A stretch of DNA of 64,000 nucleotides, taken from NCBI GenBank assembly GCA_020638635.1, contig JACKIE010000001.1, positions 434,001-498,000 of the forward strand, given 5' to 3'. Source of the stretch: Planctomycetota bacterium (GTDB taxonomy: Bacteria; Planctomycetota; UBA8742; UBA2392). Below are positions 63,664-64,000 of the stretch, one piece after another (the first letter of the stretch is position 1; the number at the start of each line of letters is the position of its first letter). A program made the position numbers and the translations under genes. The notes beneath the pieces were generated by a model. It did not search any database. It worked only from the letters and a program-made list of their open reading frames with translations, and was not told the DNA's origin.

Positions 63664-63709
63664 CGCGGACGTCCCGTCCGCACGTGGCGCGGGCAGCCTG
63701 CCCGCGCCT
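63664..63709. repeat. Double GC palindrome after uvrB
   Basis: GCGGAC-GTCCC-GTCCGC (63665-63681) is followed by GGCGCGGGCA-GCC-TGCCCGCGCC (63686-63708). Two hairpins in a row with similar word structure; may terminate uvrB and resembles dispersed extragenic repeats. Confidence 0.65.
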
Positions 63710-63744
63710 CGCACATTCTGTCGCTTTCGATAGTAGGGAACCAC

Positions 63745-64000
63745 ATGACCGCCAACCTTGCACTCACCATCCTGTACGTCGCTGACCTGGCCGGCGCTGC
63801 GGCCTTCTATGACGCGGCGTTCGGCTTCGAGAAAACGGTGGACGTGCCGGTGTACGTGGAGTACCGGCTGAACGCGGGTGCGCGGCTGGGGTTGATGCCG
63901 CAGGGCAACACGCGCCACTTCCTGGGCGACACGCTTGGCACGCGCAAGCCTGCTGACGGCTGCCCGCGCGCGGAGCTGTATCTGCACGTCGCCGAAATCG
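63745..64000 (+). CDS. VOC/glyoxalase-superfamily protein (5' part, cut by window end)
   Basis: The first 85 residues are visible: LTILYVADLAGAAAFYDAAF is the standard opening of a vicinal-oxygen-chelate (glyoxalase/bleomycin-resistance) module, followed by strands with YVEYRLNAGARLGLMPQG and ELYLHVAEI. These proteins use a metal-bound beta-alpha-beta-beta-beta fold as isomerases, dioxygenases or antibiotic-binding proteins; the substrate cannot be told. The window ends inside the frame. Confidence 0.8.
   Translation, partial: MTANLALTILYVADLAGAAAFYDAAFGFEKTVDVPVYVEYRLNAGARLGLMPQGNTRHFLGDTLGTRKPADGCPRAELYLHVAEI

Overview
The window is a GC-rich, gene-dense chromosomal segment from a Gram-negative-type bacterium: T6SS envelope proteins, a type IV pilus motor, RND efflux and several lipoprotein or signal-peptide genes. 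I cannot fix the phylum from the sequence alone. The REP-associated transposase with its flanking repeats, the secreted TPR-like proteins, the membrane pyrophosphatase and the style of extragenic palindromes together resemble Planctomycetota and neighbouring phyla. This is a guess by family resemblance, not a measurement.

Layout. (1) 1-20820 is most of a type VI secretion locus on the + strand: tssM (cut by the window edge), tagF, tssA, tssB, tssC, an S23/four-helix-bundle gene, hcp, tssE, tssF, tssG, tssH/clpV and vgrG. These are followed by a spike-cargo module: a DUF2169 protein fused to pentapeptide repeats, a second pentapeptide-repeat protein, a DUF3540 protein and a DUF4150 PAAR-like tip. 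tssJ, tssK and tssL are not visible and presumably lie to the left. (2) 20894-25172 has a serine dehydratase, a degenerate receiver protein and a repetitive surface protein with a C-terminal sorting-type tail. (3) 25266-30723 is a TPR lipoprotein followed by pilB-pilT-pilC. (4) 30895-38735 has an SH3 protein, a nucleotide cyclase, uppS, a GNAT acetyltransferase, tRNA-Ala(GGC), a secreted helical-repeat protein and a large membrane pyrophosphatase. (5) 38816-45434 has two secreted proteins (one a TPR-flanked zincin), a CPBP protease, uvrC and a TauE-like permease. (6) 45431-50480 is a minus-strand efflux unit (tetR, membrane fusion protein, RND pump) with two palindromic operator candidates. 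(7) 50677-57784 has rpsU, an ABC exporter pair, a K+ channel, a small membrane protein, tRNA-Ser(GGA), a DUF721 gene and gyrB. (8) 57785-64000 has a REP/RAYT unit, two secreted proteins, uvrB and the start of a VOC protein.

The most striking feature is in the spacers. Six palindromic elements share one design: each arm is a run of 7-bp words and the opposite arm is the inverted complement, yet the word differs between elements (TTTTGGA, CAGGAGG, GGTTGTA, CAGGCGG and similar). Four of the six sit between consecutive T6SS genes from tssB to tssF, and one of these carries an S23-family gene between its arms. S23 proteins are known from intervening sequences of 23S rRNA, which also have complementary ends that pair and are cut out. 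I propose that these are related selfish or processing elements that split the T6SS transcript around the abundant tube and sheath genes. A second, independent repeat system is the RAYT unit at 57790-58435, whose 27-bp tandem repeats reappear inverted on the other side of the transposase. Several genes (34666, 38816, 54809, 61456) have a -10-like hexamer 12-13 nt before the ATG and no Shine-Dalgarno, suggesting leaderless transcripts.
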